Source: Phormidesmis sp963789215 (lineage in GTDB: Bacteria; Cyanobacteriota; Cyanobacteriia; Phormidesmidales; Phormidesmidaceae). From it: a stretch of 64,000 nucleotides of DNA. Every line of letters starts with the position of its first letter. Position 1 is the first letter of the stretch. Under the pieces are notes generated by a model. The model worked only from the letters and a program-made list of their open reading frames with translations, was not told the origin of the DNA and did not search any database. This document shows positions 34,994-43,571 of this stretch, piece by piece. The translations under genes and the position numbers were made by a program. Location: assembly GCA_963789215.1 (NCBI GenBank), contig CAWBJY010000002.1, forward strand, positions 744,001-808,000, in the 5' to 3' direction.

Positions 34994-35671
34994 TTGGATG
35001 AGGTGAGAGCGTCGATTGAGACGCGTTTGGAGACGATCCGAGCGGCTATTCCAGAGTCTGTTCGGCTAGTCGCGGTGACTAAAACGTTTGAGGCCCATAT
35101 TGTGCGGTCTGCTTATGAGCTTGGCATCCGTGATTTTGGGGAAAATAAAGTTCAAGAGGCTTTAGAAAAGCAAGCGGCTTTGAGTGACATTACGGATGCA
35201 ACCTGGCACTTTATCGGCCACGTGCAGTCTAATAAGGCTCGCAAGGTTCTAGAACATTTTGATTGGATTCATTCTGTAGATAGCCTAAAGCTGGCTAACC
35301 GGTTAGACCGACAGGCCGCAGAGCTCAATAAATCGCCTTACTGCTGCTTGCAGGTAAAGCTAGTGCCCGACCCTAGCAAAGATGGCTTTGAGCTTGATGA
35401 GCTGAAGGCGGTACTACCTGATTTAGACCAGCTATCGCACCTAAAGATTTGCGGACTGATGGTGATTTTGCCTTACGGTTTGAACCGGGCGCAGGCGACG
35501 GAGATTTTTGAGCAGGCTGAGGCGCTAAGGCGCGACTTGAAGCAGCAGCCCTGGCAGCATCTGCGGATGGATGAGCTATCGATGGGAATGTCGGGCGATT
35601 TTGAGCTGGCGATCGCAGCTGGGGCCACGATGGTGAGGATTGGCAGCGGACTGTTTGGCCGTCGCAGTTGA
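34994..35671 (+). CDS. pipY: PLP homeostasis protein PipY (YggS/PLPBP family)
   Basis: 225 residues with a TIM-barrel PLP-binding domain. The lysine is in VRLVAVTKTFEAHIVRSAYE; GIRDFGENKVQEALEK, WHFIGHVQSNKARKVLEHFD and DELSMGMSGDFELAIAAGAT with VRIGSGLFGRR are the family blocks. PipY binds PLP and keeps vitamer and amino-acid pools balanced. The chosen start is a TTG at 34994 because no ATG is available in frame near the conserved part. It forms the conserved pipX-pipY pair. Confidence 0.92.
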   Translation: MDEVRASIETRLETIRAAIPESVRLVAVTKTFEAHIVRSAYELGIRDFGENKVQEALEKQAALSDITDATWHFIGHVQSNKARKVLEHFDWIHSVDSLKLANRLDRQAAELNKSPYCCLQVKLVPDPSKDGFELDELKAVLPDLDQLSHLKICGLMVILPYGLNRAQATEIFEQAEALRRDLKQQPWQHLRMDELSMGMSGDFELAIAAGATMVRIGSGLFGRRS

Positions 35672-36211
35672 GCCGAAAGCGGAGAATCCTCGGTGAAAGC
35701 TTGCAAACCCGCTGTCACAAAAATAGACAACCGGGTATTGACATAACTATCAAAGCGTGGCGTAATGCTTGTGAATCTAGTTTCAACGCTAGATAAAACT
35801 AAGTCGTTAATTCCGGGAACTTTCTACTGCCCTTCTACTTGCCTGGGAATTACCTAAACAGGTGTCCCTAATGCGTTCGAGAGAGAGACAGGCCAAAAGT
35901 AAACCGATGGCCAGCCGATCGAAGCAGTCCGAAATTATCTAATATTATTTTTGATTTTCAGACGATTTATTGCTTTAATTGATGGCTATTCTGTACGGAC
36001 TTCTGATAGCAAGGGCTATTCATACCCTAATAGCCTTCCTGCCTTTGCTAGCCGTTAACCTGGCGGCTAAAAGCGGGATCAAATTGCTTGCAGAAATGCC
36101 CTAGTTTTACGGTGACAACGCTGTACGATTTTTGGCCCTAGATTGCTAGGCTGAATTTGGTTGCGGTTGCGTTTTACCTAAGTCGTCAATGTCGTGATGG
36201 AGCACATCTGA
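35672..36211 (+). other. Long region before sepF with two candidate promoters
   Basis: 540 bases without gene. TTGACA, 17 bases, CGTAAT at 35738-35766 and TTGATT, 17 bases, TTTAAT at 35951-35979 both fit sigma-70 spacing. If used they give sepF a 5' leader of 430 or 220 bases, long enough for a regulatory RNA element; no known riboswitch was recognised. Confidence 0.5.
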
Positions 36212-36814
36212 ATGAGTGGTCTTTTTGGAAAAATCAAGGATTTTGTTGGGTTAAACGATCCAGCAGACTATGAGTATGAATATGAGGAAGTAGAGGGCGA
36301 AGAGTACCAGAACCTCTATGAAGAGGAGAATACTGAGGAGGCGATCGCCGCTCCGATTCCGCCTGCTGAAGAGGCGCGCCCTGCCCGTCGTCGTATTCGC
36401 GAGAGAGTTTTGTCAACTGATTCTGGAATGGTGTCAATGAATAATGTGATTGGTATGCCTGGCGCAATGAACGGAATGTCTGAAGTGCTGGTGATGGAGC
36501 CTCGCACTTTTGAAGAAATGCCTCAAGCGATTCAGGCGCTGCGCGAGCGTAAGTCTGTGGTTTTGAACCTCACCATCATGGATCCTGACCAGGCTCAGCG
36601 GGCGGTTGACTTTGTAGCGGGCGGTACGTATGCAATGGACGGCCACCAAGAGCGCATCGGCGAGAGCATTTTCTTGTTTACGCCTAACTGTGTTCAGGTG
36701 AGTATGCCAACTGAGGGTGAAGAAGGCTTCACGAATCAGGAGCCTGCCAATGCCCCTCGTCAGACCGCACCTACGCCTGCTTGGGCAACCGAACAGATTG
36801 CCCGTATGGCATAG
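36212..36814 (+). CDS. sepF: Cell division protein SepF (Cdv2)
   Basis: 200 residues. The N-terminal amphipathic membrane-targeting helix is MSGLFGKIKDFVGLND; an acidic linker (DYEYEYEEVEGEEYQNLYEE) follows, and the SepF/DUF552 domain lies at about 93-175: VLVMEPRTFEEMPQAIQALR, KSVVLNLTIMDPDQAQRAVD, FVAGGTYAMDGHQERIGESI and FLFTPNCVQVSM. SepF anchors FtsZ filaments to the membrane at the division site. The order pipX-pipY-sepF-proC is a recurring cyanobacterial arrangement. Confidence 0.95.
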   Translation: MSGLFGKIKDFVGLNDPADYEYEYEEVEGEEYQNLYEEENTEEAIAAPIPPAEEARPARRRIRERVLSTDSGMVSMNNVIGMPGAMNGMSEVLVMEPRTFEEMPQAIQALRERKSVVLNLTIMDPDQAQRAVDFVAGGTYAMDGHQERIGESIFLFTPNCVQVSMPTEGEEGFTNQEPANAPRQTAPTPAWATEQIARMA

Positions 36815-36979
36815 TCGCCAGTTGAGCAATGTAGTTAGCAACTCGGCTAGCGAATGGTTTAGTTAGAAACGACGACGACTTGGATGCAGCCGTCAGCTCA
36901 ATGATTTGCTGTTCTAGAAATGGGACGAGCGCCCTATTCACGGTATGCTGTGGGGGAAATTCATTAGAGCTGTCGGCTG

Positions 36980-37795
36980 TTGTCTGTAAGACTTGGCATC
37001 ATTGGCGGTGGGGTAATGGGCGAAGCGCTATTATCTCGCTTGCTTTCGCAGGGGCTATATGCGCCGAATGAGGTGCTGCTAGGCGAACCTTCTCCTGAAC
37101 GGCGTCAGGTGCTCTCGGAGCAGCATTCAATTCAGACGAGCGCGGTTAACCGAGAAGTGATTGAAGCGAGTCGAATTATTTTGCTCGCGGTGAAGCCTCA
37201 GATATTTGAACTGGTTGCCAAAGATTTTGCGGCTGCACGCAGCGAAGCGCCGCCTTTAGTAATTTCTATTTTGGCTGGAATAACGCTTGCTAAGTTAGAA
37301 GAAGCTATTCCGGATTCTCCGGTTGTTCGAGCCATGCCGAATACGCCTTCTACGGTGGGCGCTGGGATGACTGCGATCGCACTGGGCAGCAAAGCCGGTA
37401 GCGAGCACGGCGAACTAGCGATGGAGATGTTTGCGGCAGTGGGCGAGGTTGTTCAGGTCTCGGAAGGGATGATGGACGCGGTGACCGGGCTTTCTGGCTC
37501 TGGCCCAGGCTATGTGTCGATTGTGATTGAAGCGCTAGCCGATGGGGGCGTGGCTGCAGGGCTGCCAAGGGCGATTGCTAACCAGCTAGCGGTGCAGACC
37601 GTGTTGGGGACAGCGCAGTTAGTGCAGAAAACCGGTATTCATCCCGCTGAGCTAAAAGATAGAGTAACTAGCCCAGGTGGTACGACGATTGCCGGGATTG
37701 CTTGCCTAGAAGAGCTGGGCCTGCGGTCATCGCTGATAGAGGCTGTAAGAGTGGCGAGTTCTCGATCTCGCGAGCTAGGCAAAGCCTCTTCGTAA
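36980..37795 (+). CDS. proC: Pyrroline-5-carboxylate reductase
   Basis: 271 residues, TTG start at 36980 just before the conserved opening VRLGIIGGGVMGEALLSRLL (Rossmann GxGxxG). ILLAVKPQIFELVA, VVRAMPNTPSTVGAGMTAIA and AVTGLSGSGPGYVSIVIEAL followed by KDRVTSPGGTTIAGIACLEE complete the ProC pattern. It makes L-proline with NAD(P)H. No ATG is available before the Rossmann strand, which is why TTG is accepted. It is the last gene of the pipX-pipY-sepF-proC group. Confidence 0.95.
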   Translation: MSVRLGIIGGGVMGEALLSRLLSQGLYAPNEVLLGEPSPERRQVLSEQHSIQTSAVNREVIEASRIILLAVKPQIFELVAKDFAAARSEAPPLVISILAGITLAKLEEAIPDSPVVRAMPNTPSTVGAGMTAIALGSKAGSEHGELAMEMFAAVGEVVQVSEGMMDAVTGLSGSGPGYVSIVIEALADGGVAAGLPRAIANQLAVQTVLGTAQLVQKTGIHPAELKDRVTSPGGTTIAGIACLEELGLRSSLIEAVRVASSRSRELGKASS

Positions 37796-37874
37796 CTCGC
37801 CGCTTAACTTTTAGAGCTGCCTTTGACTCGTCCTTTGTGGTAAATCCGTCGTCGATTTGTATAAGTCTGCTGCT

Positions 37875-38918
37875 ATGCCTCCCGAAGATCCAATTGCTCC
37901 CGATAGCCCATCTAGTAACGACATTTCTGACGGCGGCGACGGTTCTAGTCGGCCAAGACCGTTAGGACTACAGCGCTCGGATCGCGGGCTAGGCGCTTCT
38001 AGCAGTGGGTTTAGGCGAGCTGCCTCAGGACCTGGCGGCTCGTCTGGAGCGGAGGCGGATATGGCGCAAATAGTACGTTTGGGCCTGCAGGAGTTAGATG
38101 CTCAGCGCCGAGAATTGCAGCGAGAGATAGAGCAGCTAGAGCGTCGTAAAGAGCGTTTGGAAACGGAGATGCGCACCAATTTTGCGGGCGCTTCGCAGGA
38201 CATTGCGATCCGCGTACAGGGGTTTAAAAATTACCTGGTCGGCAGTTTGCAAGATTTGGCAACAGCGGCAGAAGAAATTGATTTGCTGCCGTCGCCAAAA
38301 GCGGCTTCGCCTGAGCTACCGGTTCCTGCTGCCCCAGTTCAGAGTAGCGACGATGAGATTATTCCTTTGGCGGCGCAGCGGTTTGCTGAACAGCGCGATC
38401 GCATCCACAACCAGTTGGATCAATATCGCACCCGGCCCGATTACTACGGCCCGCCCTGGCAGCTTCGACGCACCTTCGAGCCCATTCACGCAGAGCGCAC
38501 GTCGAGCTGGTTTTTTAATCAGAGCGGACGCGGCTCGATTAAGAGTTTGGGGAGCCGATTGCAAAATGTACTAGTCGCGTCGGCAGCCATTTCCTGCCTG
38601 TATTCAATTTACGGACAGCGGCTGTGCGTGCTGGTGCTCGCGACAACGCCCGAGCGACTGGGCGAGTGGCGGCGCTGGCTGCAAGATTGCCTAGGGATTG
38701 ACCGGGCTGACTTTGGCTCGAACCGAGGGGTAATGCTGTTTGAGGCGAGTGAACCGATGGCTCAGCGGGCTGAGCGTTTGCTAGAAAACAGCAGAATTCC
38801 TTTTTTGATTATGGATGAGGCCGAGGACAAAGTGAGCCTTTCGCTGCTGCAGTTTCCACTGTGGTTAGGCTTTGCGCCTGACCCGGCAAATCCGTCAACC
38901 GATTACGACTATTACTAA
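37875..38918 (+). CDS. DUF3086 protein with coiled coil
   Basis: 347 residues from ATG 37875 (a TTG 18 bases earlier is less likely). The first 65 residues are Ser/Gly/Pro-rich and disordered. A strongly charged coiled coil follows (AQRRELQREIEQLERRKERL), then a Pro-rich linker, and a folded C-terminal domain (YYGPPWQLRRTFEPIHAERT; LGEWRRWLQDCLGIDRADFG; LLQFPLWLGFAPDP). I recognise this as the cyanobacterial DUF3086 family, of unknown function. Its end is 46 bases before plsY. Confidence 0.75.
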   Translation: MPPEDPIAPDSPSSNDISDGGDGSSRPRPLGLQRSDRGLGASSSGFRRAASGPGGSSGAEADMAQIVRLGLQELDAQRRELQREIEQLERRKERLETEMRTNFAGASQDIAIRVQGFKNYLVGSLQDLATAAEEIDLLPSPKAASPELPVPAAPVQSSDDEIIPLAAQRFAEQRDRIHNQLDQYRTRPDYYGPPWQLRRTFEPIHAERTSSWFFNQSGRGSIKSLGSRLQNVLVASAAISCLYSIYGQRLCVLVLATTPERLGEWRRWLQDCLGIDRADFGSNRGVMLFEASEPMAQRAERLLENSRIPFLIMDEAEDKVSLSLLQFPLWLGFAPDPANPSTDYDYY

Positions 38919-38964
38919 GCGCCTACTAAACGCCGTTTCACTACAAACTCAATCACGAATTATC

Positions 38965-39594
38965 ATGTCTGGTGCTGTCACTGCCATTTTGCTAGCGGGC
39001 CTGCTAGCGGCCTATCTGTTGGGATCGATTCCAACGGGGTTTGTGTTGGGTAAGGCGATCGCGGGCATCGATATTCGCGAACATGGCTCTGGTAACACTG
39101 GGGCGACCAACGTTTTTAGGGTCGTGGGCAAAGGTGCTGGAATTGCAGCGCTGGTCGTTGATTTGCTAAAAGGTGTTTTTGCGGTACTGCTGCTAAGAGC
39201 GATTGCGACTCATTTTGAGATGGCCGCTGACTGGCAATCGTGGGTTTTGGTGACGGCTGGGCTGCTAGCCGTGGTTGGCCATAGCAAGTCTGTTTGGCTG
39301 GGGTTTGCCGGTGGAAAATCGGCGGCAACTGGACTGGGCGTTTTGCTGGCGCTGGCCTGGCCAGTCGGACTGAGTGTGGCAGCGGTGTTTGGAATTGTGC
39401 TGGCGATCTCGCGGACGGTTTCAGTGGGATCGATCGCAGCGGCGGTTTCGGCGATGGTTTTTATGTGGGTGACGGATCAGCCGTTAGCCTATTTACTGGT
39501 GGCGATCGCCGGTGGCCTTTACGTGGTGCTTCGACATCGCAGCAACATTTCTCGGCTGATAGCGGGTACTGAGCCGAAGACGTTTGGCAGCTAA
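38965..39594 (+). CDS. plsY: Acyl-phosphate:glycerol-3-phosphate acyltransferase PlsY
   Basis: 209 residues from ATG 38965; the frame is open further upstream inside the DUF3086 gene but that part is only overlap. Integral membrane enzyme of phospholipid synthesis. The three cytoplasmic motifs are present: YLLGSIPTGFVLGK, REHGSGNTGATNVFRVVGKG and VGHSKSVWLGFAGGKSAATG. It transfers acyl groups from acyl-phosphate to glycerol-3-phosphate. Confidence 0.95.
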   Translation: MSGAVTAILLAGLLAAYLLGSIPTGFVLGKAIAGIDIREHGSGNTGATNVFRVVGKGAGIAALVVDLLKGVFAVLLLRAIATHFEMAADWQSWVLVTAGLLAVVGHSKSVWLGFAGGKSAATGLGVLLALAWPVGLSVAAVFGIVLAISRTVSVGSIAAAVSAMVFMWVTDQPLAYLLVAIAGGLYVVLRHRSNISRLIAGTEPKTFGS

Positions 39595-39626
39595 GCGCAC
39601 TCGCTGTAAAGGTCTACTGTAAGTGT

Positions 39627-40001
39627 CTATACGGCGCAGTCTAGGCAATGCTTTTCTAACTGAGCGCGGAGTTCATTTGGCGAAAACAGCACTGGCAAAA
39701 AGTGGATGCTGTTGATCTCTTTGAAATAAAACAGAATGGGCACGGCAGGCCAAAAGACTTTCCAGGTTTGCCAGTCTGCATAGGGAAATGTTTTGAGCAA
39801 TCCCTCGTTTCTACGGACTTCTAAGGCAATCTCCGTAAAGACGAGCCGAATGGTCGTGGTTTGGTAGAGCAAAAACAAGCCAAAAACCGCGACTAAAAGA
39901 CCTATGCCTAACTGCACCCATAGGAGTGGCAAAGATAGCAGCACAATCGCGATTGGTAGGTTGTAGCTGGGCGTGAGGATGTTGGTGCTAGTGGTTGTCA
40001 T
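39627..40001 (-). CDS. DUF3119 membrane protein
   Basis: 124 residues with two hydrophobic helices near the N-terminus (NLPIAIVLLSLPLLWVQLGI, GLLVAVFGLFLLYQTTTIRL) followed by a soluble domain (FPYADWQTWKVFWPAVPILF, YFKEINSIHFLPVLFSPNEL). This is the DUF3119 family of cyanobacteria and plastids; function unknown. It is immediately downstream of the mlaE-type permease on the same strand, so a role beside lipid transport is possible but only inferred from position. Confidence 0.75.
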   Translation of the reverse strand: MTTTSTNILTPSYNLPIAIVLLSLPLLWVQLGIGLLVAVFGLFLLYQTTTIRLVFTEIALEVRRNEGLLKTFPYADWQTWKVFWPAVPILFYFKEINSIHFLPVLFSPNELRAQLEKHCLDCAV

Positions 40002-40058
40002 AGGTTGAGGTGCGGGGGCGTGAGGTGCGGGGACTATAAGAGGATTTAGACGGGTAAG

Positions 40059-40859
40059 CTACACCCCTGCGAGGGCGCTGCCGGTGCCTTGAAACATCAC
40101 CCAAGAAAGAAAGAAATTGACAACGAAGATTGCCAGGAGTGACGTGACTACAGCGGTGGTGGTGGACTGACCTACGCCTTTGGCCCCGCCGGTCGTGGTT
40201 AGACCCCAGCTAGAGCCGATAACGGCAATGAGAATACCGAAGATGACCGCCTTGATTAAGGCGCTAGCCAAGTCCCAGGTCGTTAGGAAGTTACGGGCGG
40301 ACGAGATGAAAACGTTGGACGAGATGCCGTAGAGGTTGGTTGCTACTAACAACCCGCCAATCATGCCGGTAATGAACGCGGTAATGCTAAGGAGTGGCAT
40401 CATTGTTGCGCAGGCGATAACGCGTGGAATGACCAGGTAGTCTACCGGGTCGCTTTTTAGCATCTGAAGCGCGTCTATTTGCTCTGTGACTCTCATAGTG
40501 CCAATTTCGGCGGCAAAAGCTGAGCCGACGCGTCCCGCTAAAACGACGGCTGTGAGTACGGGTGCAAGTTCGCGTGCGAGCGTGAGCGCCAAAATTCCAC
40601 CAATCGCATCAGTGGCGCCAAAGGTGATGAATTCTCGGGTGACTTGAATGGTGAAAACCATGGCCACAAATAAAGCGGTAACTAGCGCAATGATCAGTGA
40701 TTCTGGGCCGACTGCTGACATTTGCTCTATCGTATTGCGGCGGTGGATAGGTTTGGTGATGATGTGAATAAGAACTTGACCTCCTAAGAATATGGCCGCG
40801 AGCAGCCGCTGCAACCAAACGATGAGCGCTGGGGGAATGAGAGAGGAGGTGCGAGTCAT
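40059..40859 (-). CDS. mlaE: MlaE-family ABC transporter permease
   Basis: 266 residues from ATG 40859 (the frame extends to 40943, adding a poorly conserved 28-residue leader). The protein has several membrane helices and the conserved MlaE blocks RRNTIEQMSAVGPESLIIAL, FTIQVTREFITFGATDAIGG, LAPVLTAVVLAGRVGSAFAA and EIGTMRVTEQIDALQMLKSD. MlaE permeases move phospholipids between the membranes; the plastid relative TGD1 imports lipids. The ATPase and MCE partners are not adjacent. DUF3119 follows 57 bases downstream. Confidence 0.9.
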   Translation of the reverse strand: MTRTSSLIPPALIVWLQRLLAAIFLGGQVLIHIITKPIHRRNTIEQMSAVGPESLIIALVTALFVAMVFTIQVTREFITFGATDAIGGILALTLARELAPVLTAVVLAGRVGSAFAAEIGTMRVTEQIDALQMLKSDPVDYLVIPRVIACATMMPLLSITAFITGMIGGLLVATNLYGISSNVFISSARNFLTTWDLASALIKAVIFGILIAVIGSSWGLTTTGGAKGVGQSTTTAVVTSLLAIFVVNFFLSWVMFQGTGSALAGV

Positions 40860-41086
40860 GGCAGCGTTTTTGGGAGGTGAGCCGAAGGCCGTTAGTGTAG
40901 GTAGCACGAGTAGCGATCGCAACAGAACGGTCAGAATTGGCAATGGTAAACTATATTTTATGAAAATTTAAGATTTACCAAGCTGAAAAGATGTTGGTAA
41001 ACGCGTTAGTTAGAATAAGTAAGCATCAGGCTAGTTCTATATTGACTTGAGATATGCCCGTGCGGCTGCGTACCTGACAAAACTCT

Positions 41087-41446
41087 ATGGTTGATGTTGT
41101 CATGGCTACCTTATTACATTTTTTCGGTTCGCTCGTGATCGCACTTTTGGTAGGCTTTATGCTTTCGCTGAGCGCTCTGGTCGCGAGCTTGAGTAGTTTG
41201 GCGATGTTTAAGGCGTCTCCGGCCGGAGCGATCGCGCAGCCGCTGTATCGAGGAATGCGCGAGTTTTTGGCCGCGTTTGGCGGCGGTAGCTGCTGGGATG
41301 GAACGATTGCGATCGCGCTAACCGTTGGCGTGGTGAGCGGGCTGTGGCACGCTTTTAGCATTTATAAGCATAAGCAAAGAGATAGCTGGCGCTTGGTCGC
41401 TGCGAATGCCTCTACCCGTTTGTCTCGCAGTATACCAAAGCTATAG
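41087..41446 (+). CDS. Hypothetical small membrane protein
   Basis: 119 residues, two or three predicted membrane helices (FGSLVIALLVGFMLSLSALV; IAIALTVGVVSGLWHAFSI). I do not recognise the family. A second ATG at 41102 would remove five residues. It lies between the divergent mlaE gene and the M16 peptidase, 125 bases before the latter, on the same strand. Confidence 0.5.
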   Translation: MVDVVMATLLHFFGSLVIALLVGFMLSLSALVASLSSLAMFKASPAGAIAQPLYRGMREFLAAFGGGSCWDGTIAIALTVGVVSGLWHAFSIYKHKQRDSWRLVAANASTRLSRSIPKL

Positions 41447-41571
41447 ACTTCTCCACTTTACGGGTCTGCATCCTAGAAGGGCACTTGTTCGTACCTGGCA
41501 ATGGGCACCCAGAATGGGACAAAAAAAACTATGCTAATAAGCAGTGTTTTACAACAACTCGTTTAGGTGCT

Positions 41572-43329
41572 ATGGGTCTTCGCCCTTCTTTTCGTCGCTT
41601 AGCTGGCTTTCTTTCCTATTTTGACTGGCTTTATTTGTCAGCTTATAAGCCAGCTTTAGGGCCATTTCGTATCAGGCTTGTGGCTTCTGCGCTGGCCTTT
41701 TTGTTTGGTTGGAGTGCGATCGCGCCCTCCGCGTTTGCGCAAGACAAACCCAACTCCATTCAGCCTTATATAGACCGCGTGGCCGCAGAAGTCACCGAAT
41801 TTACGCTAGACAATGGCATGAAGTTCATTGTGCTAGAGCAGCATGAAGCCCCCGTCGCTTCGGTGATGCTGTATGCCAACGTAGGCGCGTCGTACGAGGA
41901 AGACGGCCACACTGGCGTGGCGCATTACCTAGAGCATTTGGCCTTTAAAGGAACTACGCGCATTGGCACCACAAACTACGCTGCCGAGAAAGTAGCGATC
42001 GATAAGCTCGATGCGGTGTTTGATCAGATGATGGCGGCTGAGGCGGCAGGTGATGATGCCAAGGCTAGTGAACTACAGGTACAGTTCGCCGCGCTGCAAG
42101 ACGAAGCGGCCTCTTATGTAGAGCAGAACAAATTTGGCCAGATTATTGAGCAGGCAGGTGGCACCGGTCTAAATGCGACGACCTCTGCCGATGCCACCCG
42201 ATATTTTTATAGCTTGCCTTCTAACAAGCTAGAGCTTTGGTTCTCACTAGAATCAGAGCGATTTTTAGATCCGGTTTTTCGTGAGTTTTACAAAGAGAAA
42301 GAGGTGATTTTAGAAGAGCGCCGGATGCGCGTAGACAACTCACCGATTGGCCAAATGATTGAGCGGTTCTCGGAAGTAGCCTTTACCGAAAATCCCTATC
42401 GCCGTCCGGTGATTGGCTACATGGACGATTTGCGTAAGGCGACTAGAGCCGACGTGAAGGCGTTTTTTGACACCTACTACGGCCCCAGCAACTTAATTGC
42501 TTCAGTGGTTGGCGATGTGGATCCAGCGCAGGTTAAGCAGCTCGCCGAAGCCTATTTTGGCCGCTATCAGTCGCGGACGAACCCGCCTACGCTGATGGTG
42601 AATGAGCCTGCTCAAACTGAAGAAAAAGACTTTACGCTGGAGCTGGTTTCGCAGCCCTGGTATTTGGAAGGCTATCACCGCCCTGGTATTTCTAATCCTG
42701 ACCAGGTGGTGTACTCCATGATAGACAGCATTTTGACGGGGGGCCGTACGGCTAGACTGTACAAAGCGCTAGTAGAACCTCAGATCGCATTAGATGTGGG
42801 GAGCGCCAACGGCTTTCCGGGCGATAAGCAAGATACGGTGATGCTGCTGTACGGGTTGACAGCACCCGGACATACCGTTGAAGAAATTGCGGTGGGCTTA
42901 GAAGGCGAGCTGACTCGATTGCAGGAGGAGCCGGTAGATAAGGCGACCCTAGATCGGGTGAAGACGCAGGCTAGAGCTGGGCTGCTGGGGCAGCTAGATT
43001 CTATTTCGGGAATGGCCAGTTTGCTCACTGAGTACGAAGCTAAAACAGGAGACTGGCGCAACGTATTTGAGGAGCTGCGAGCGATTGAGGCAGTCAGTGC
43101 CGACGACGTGCAGCGAGTGGCAAGAGCTACTTTTAGCCCGACGAATCGTACGGTTGGTAAGCTGATTTCGGCGGGCGAAGGCGCTTTGATTGAAGCTCCG
43201 CTACCGGGTACAACATTGCCGGATGAAGGCGAACCGGGGCGATCGCCCGAAGGGCCTACACAACCGCCCGACCCACAGCCATCGGAAGATCAACCATCGA
43301 GGACCAGCCATCGGAAGACCAGCCATTAG
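41572..43329 (+). CDS. M16 family zinc peptidase, catalytic type; 3' end frameshifted
   Basis: 585 residues from ATG 41572 (open frame from TTG 41485). A signal peptide (ALAFLFGWSAIAPSAFA) implies export. The inverted zinc motif HYLEH is at residues 118-122, with the distal Glu in EKEVILEERRMRVDN, so this is the active member of an M16 pair. The protein ends in a Pro-rich tail inside a 15-bp repeat array; one unit is a base short (43294-43307), which shifts the frame and ends it at 43329. Restoring that base would extend the tail (QPLDAQTPDTANPDTETMGS...) to 43466. The loss affects only a disordered tail. The second M16 gene follows. Confidence 0.92.
   Translation: MGLRPSFRRLAGFLSYFDWLYLSAYKPALGPFRIRLVASALAFLFGWSAIAPSAFAQDKPNSIQPYIDRVAAEVTEFTLDNGMKFIVLEQHEAPVASVMLYANVGASYEEDGHTGVAHYLEHLAFKGTTRIGTTNYAAEKVAIDKLDAVFDQMMAAEAAGDDAKASELQVQFAALQDEAASYVEQNKFGQIIEQAGGTGLNATTSADATRYFYSLPSNKLELWFSLESERFLDPVFREFYKEKEVILEERRMRVDNSPIGQMIERFSEVAFTENPYRRPVIGYMDDLRKATRADVKAFFDTYYGPSNLIASVVGDVDPAQVKQLAEAYFGRYQSRTNPPTLMVNEPAQTEEKDFTLELVSQPWYLEGYHRPGISNPDQVVYSMIDSILTGGRTARLYKALVEPQIALDVGSANGFPGDKQDTVMLLYGLTAPGHTVEEIAVGLEGELTRLQEEPVDKATLDRVKTQARAGLLGQLDSISGMASLLTEYEAKTGDWRNVFEELRAIEAVSADDVQRVARATFSPTNRTVGKLISAGEGALIEAPLPGTTLPDEGEPGRSPEGPTQPPDPQPSEDQPSRTSHRKTSH
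43279..43322 (+). repeat. Coding tandem repeat with a one-base deletion causing a frameshift
   Basis: Units CCATCGGAAGATCAA (15), CCATCGAGGACCAG (14) and CCATCGGAAGACCAG (15) follow each other, then CCATTAGATGCTCAA. The middle unit lacks one G compared with its neighbours, and this is where the reading frame of the M16 peptidase changes. Confidence 0.85.
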
Positions 43330-43461
43330 ATGCTCAAACGCCTGATACTGCTAACCCAGATACAGAGACTATGGGCAGCCCTGAAGACATTGCACCTGCT
43401 CCATTGGCACCTACGCCGACTGAAGGTAAGAAACCAGGCGCTACGCCCGTTCGCGGTCTTT

Positions 43462-43503
43462 ATTAAACGGTCGTTATTAAGCGGTTGTTATTAAATAGTC
43501 GGC
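43462..43503. repeat. Tandem repeat, 3 x 14 bp, between the M16 genes
   Basis: ATTAAACGGTCGTT, ATTAAGCGGTTGTT and ATTAAATAGTCGGC follow head to tail; the first contains the stop codon of the longer (unshifted) reading of the upstream peptidase. Confidence 0.8.
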
Positions 43504-43571
43504 AGTTAATTAGTCATTCAGTAATCAGCAGTTAACCCATCATTAAGCTAAGCGATTCATCAAGGAAATTC

